NCBI GenBank assembly: GCA_033851915.1
Contig: JAWSVM010000001.1
Span: 930,001 to 994,000 of the forward strand
DNA from: UBA1672 sp033851915
GTDB lineage: Bacteria; Pseudomonadota; Alphaproteobacteria; Micavibrionales; Micavibrionaceae
Direction: 5' to 3'
Length of the DNA stretch: 64,000 bases
Within the stretch, counting starts at the first letter, position 1, and every line of letters begins with the position of its first letter. The position numbers were made by a program, and so were the translations under genes. Under the pieces are notes generated by a model. The model was not told where the DNA came from. It made no database searches and saw nothing but the letters and a program-made list of their open reading frames with translations. Positions 62,680 through 64,000 of the stretch are shown in pieces.

Positions 62680-63356
62680 TTGTGGCACCTCCTGCTGGTT
62701 AGGTTGATGCCTCATGGTATCGTGCGGTCGCCCATAGCTTGGGCGGCGTTGTTTTCTTGGAGCAGGGGATGCGTGTTTTTCGTTAGCGGAAAATATATCT
62801 GAAAAGTAGAGTTAAGTCGTTCTGCAAGATGTGTGTGTACTACACACCATCTAGGCAAGGGAAGACGCTAGCGCTCTCCCGTTGCATCCCTCTGGCAGGT
62901 GGTGCGACAGGGCATTGAGCCTATTTACACCATAAACGTATCGCCGTTTTATCGCTCATAGGTTTTGGAGAACTGTCCTCTCCACTTGTACCAATCCATG
63001 CATAAACATTTGGTTGTTTAATTACCATTTAGGGGAGCGCTCTTGCCGCCCTTTAAACCCCCATGATCAAAAGGGATGTATCATCTCTCCTTCTGACACC
63101 TATGGAGCAAAGAGAGGGGTTATTTCCTCTTGTGTAATCCCTTCAACCAATTTGGCGCAATTTGGATTTGCACCACTGTTTTTGCCAGTGGAGGGTTGTT
63201 TGTTAGGCGGCAATAGATAATTTAGTTTTTTTGGGTATGTTCGTTAAGTTGTAAAATGCCTTTACAAAATAAACTGATGATTAGTATTGTTGTGTAGGTG
63301 AAATGTCTTCTACCTAAAGTGGGCATTGCGAATGTTGAATAATTTTAAGGACAGTA
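62680..63356. other. Long non-coding region with dyads and direct repeats
   Basis: About 676 bases without a credible gene. Features seen: GTGTGTA/TACACAC with a one-base centre (62833-62847); a near-repeat AGGGGTTA/TAATCCCT hairpin around 63116-63142; CAATTTGG twice, 10 bases apart (63148-63155, 63158-63165); and CCACTG/CAGTGG (63173-63191). A transfer origin or a regulatory RNA could lie here. No direct proof. Confidence 0.4.
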
Positions 63357-64000
63357 ATGGCACTTCATACTTGCCCACCTCCTGATCTAGATGAATGGTT
63401 AGAAAAATATCCTAGTGTTGCAGGAAATTATGGGCACTTATTGCTTGAGCAGAAAAAGGCTAAAGACGTTGATCTGTTTGCCACACTAGTTCCTTACTTC
63501 GAATCGGCTCACTTGGATGCGAGAACAATCTTTCATGAGTTCATAGGCATCGATCTTCACCCCGACGCCGCTGCAGGGCTTGCTGAAGTTAGCTATCCTT
63601 CTTCTCTACACCTAACTACTTTGAAAGGGTTCTTTGGTGAGGCATTAACAGGTCTAATAGTTGAGGCATATGATTTAGTCGGTGACCATGATTGGAAAGT
63701 GCCTGTATTTCTTTTTAGGTTTCATGATGATGCAAAAAAATATCTTTACACATTGGTGAGAGATCCCGAGCAAGAACGCCAAACAATCGGAAGGTTGGGC
63801 ACAGATTTTATAGGCATTTCCGTCGATGAAGATGGTGAAGTTGATAGGTTGATATCTGGTGAGGCCAAATGGCGGAAGACATTAACAAAAAGCGCAGTTG
63901 ATGACTTAATGCTAGGGCCAAAGGTTTCCGGCGAGGAGCTAAGGCAAGAAGGAAAAGGTGTTTGGGCTGAATTGAACAAAGAAGTGAACCCACCCAATGG
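63357..64000 (+). CDS. PD-(D/E)XK nuclease-like protein, N-terminal part (cut by window edge)
   Basis: The first 214 codons of a gene open to the right edge. The sequence GFFGEALTGLIVEAYDL (Glu95), then GTDFIGISV (Asp150) and SGEAKW (Glu169-x-Lys171) gives the E, D and ExK residues of a PD-(D/E)XK nuclease. The arrangement recalls HamA/DUF1837-type proteins of the Hachiman defence system, but I cannot confirm family membership. The start ATG 63357 has AAGGAC upstream. A downstream partner such as a helicase would be the key test. Confidence 0.55.
   Translation, partial: MALHTCPPPDLDEWLEKYPSVAGNYGHLLLEQKKAKDVDLFATLVPYFESAHLDARTIFHEFIGIDLHPDAAAGLAEVSYPSSLHLTTLKGFFGEALTGLIVEAYDLVGDHDWKVPVFLFRFHDDAKKYLYTLVRDPEQERQTIGRLGTDFIGISVDEDGEVDRLISGEAKWRKTLTKSAVDDLMLGPKVSGEELRQEGKGVWAELNKEVNPPN

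Overview
The window looks like the chromosome of a Gram-negative bacterium, most likely an alphaproteobacterium. The evidence is OmpW and a type I secretion signal, the glutathione-dependent formaldehyde pathway, a GlnD-type enzyme, CysG/H/J/I/D/N sulfate assimilation with an iron-sulfur APS-type reductase, and an initiator tRNA with an A-U first pair in its anticodon-stem run, a variant known from some alphaproteobacteria. The base composition is moderate, with AT-rich intergenic regions. I cannot name the genus.

Layout. 1-8507: sulfur assimilation. cysK and an Rrf2 regulator face away from a tightly coupled cysG-cysH-cysJ-cysI-cysD-cysN operon. 8612-17276: an alpha/beta hydrolase, a vitamin-K-carboxylase-like membrane protein, a coupled four-gene operon (DUF2269, DCC-DUF4166, a glycine-rich protein, a saccharopine-dehydrogenase-like protein), OmpW, and formaldehyde detoxification (frmA, fghA). 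17380-27815: signalling. A split Aer-like receptor (PAS protein plus transducer), an MHYT hybrid kinase, two receiver genes (one decayed), an NtrC-type activator and a GlnD-like protein. 27820-37229: a probable arsenic region. It has a disulfide oxidoreductase, a VTT-DUF547 fusion, ArsM, two arsenosugar-type glycosyltransferases and a radical SAM protein, then a secreted repeat protein, an ArsB/NhaD-type transporter and a universal stress protein.

37377-39553: a small restriction-modification module (Dam-type methylase plus PD-(D/E)XK nuclease) lies directly against the beheaded C-terminus of a type I secreted LamG protein. A 14-bp tandem duplication has lengthened the methylase. 39862-49493: a periplasmic binding protein with a large hybrid kinase, HD-GYP and cNMP-binding proteins, cold-shock protein, pyrophosphatase, and thiS-thiG-rhodanese.

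From about 49759 to the right edge lies an integrative element inserted at the 3' end of an initiator tRNA-Met gene. A large serine recombinase reads into the tRNA. Behind it are a strongly structured probable RNA, several unknown proteins, an HNH endonuclease, a MazG-like pyrophosphatase, a VirD4/TraG coupling protein, a large membrane/secreted protein that looks like two genes joined at an A7 run, and at the edge the start of a PD-(D/E)XK protein that could belong to a defence system. The other end of the element is not in the window.

The best candidates for new biology are the structured element at 52161-52376, the recombinase frame that crosses the attachment site, the A7 gene junction, the hairpin switch at 56481-56514, the arsenic cluster with an atypical radical SAM partner, and the restriction-modification module.
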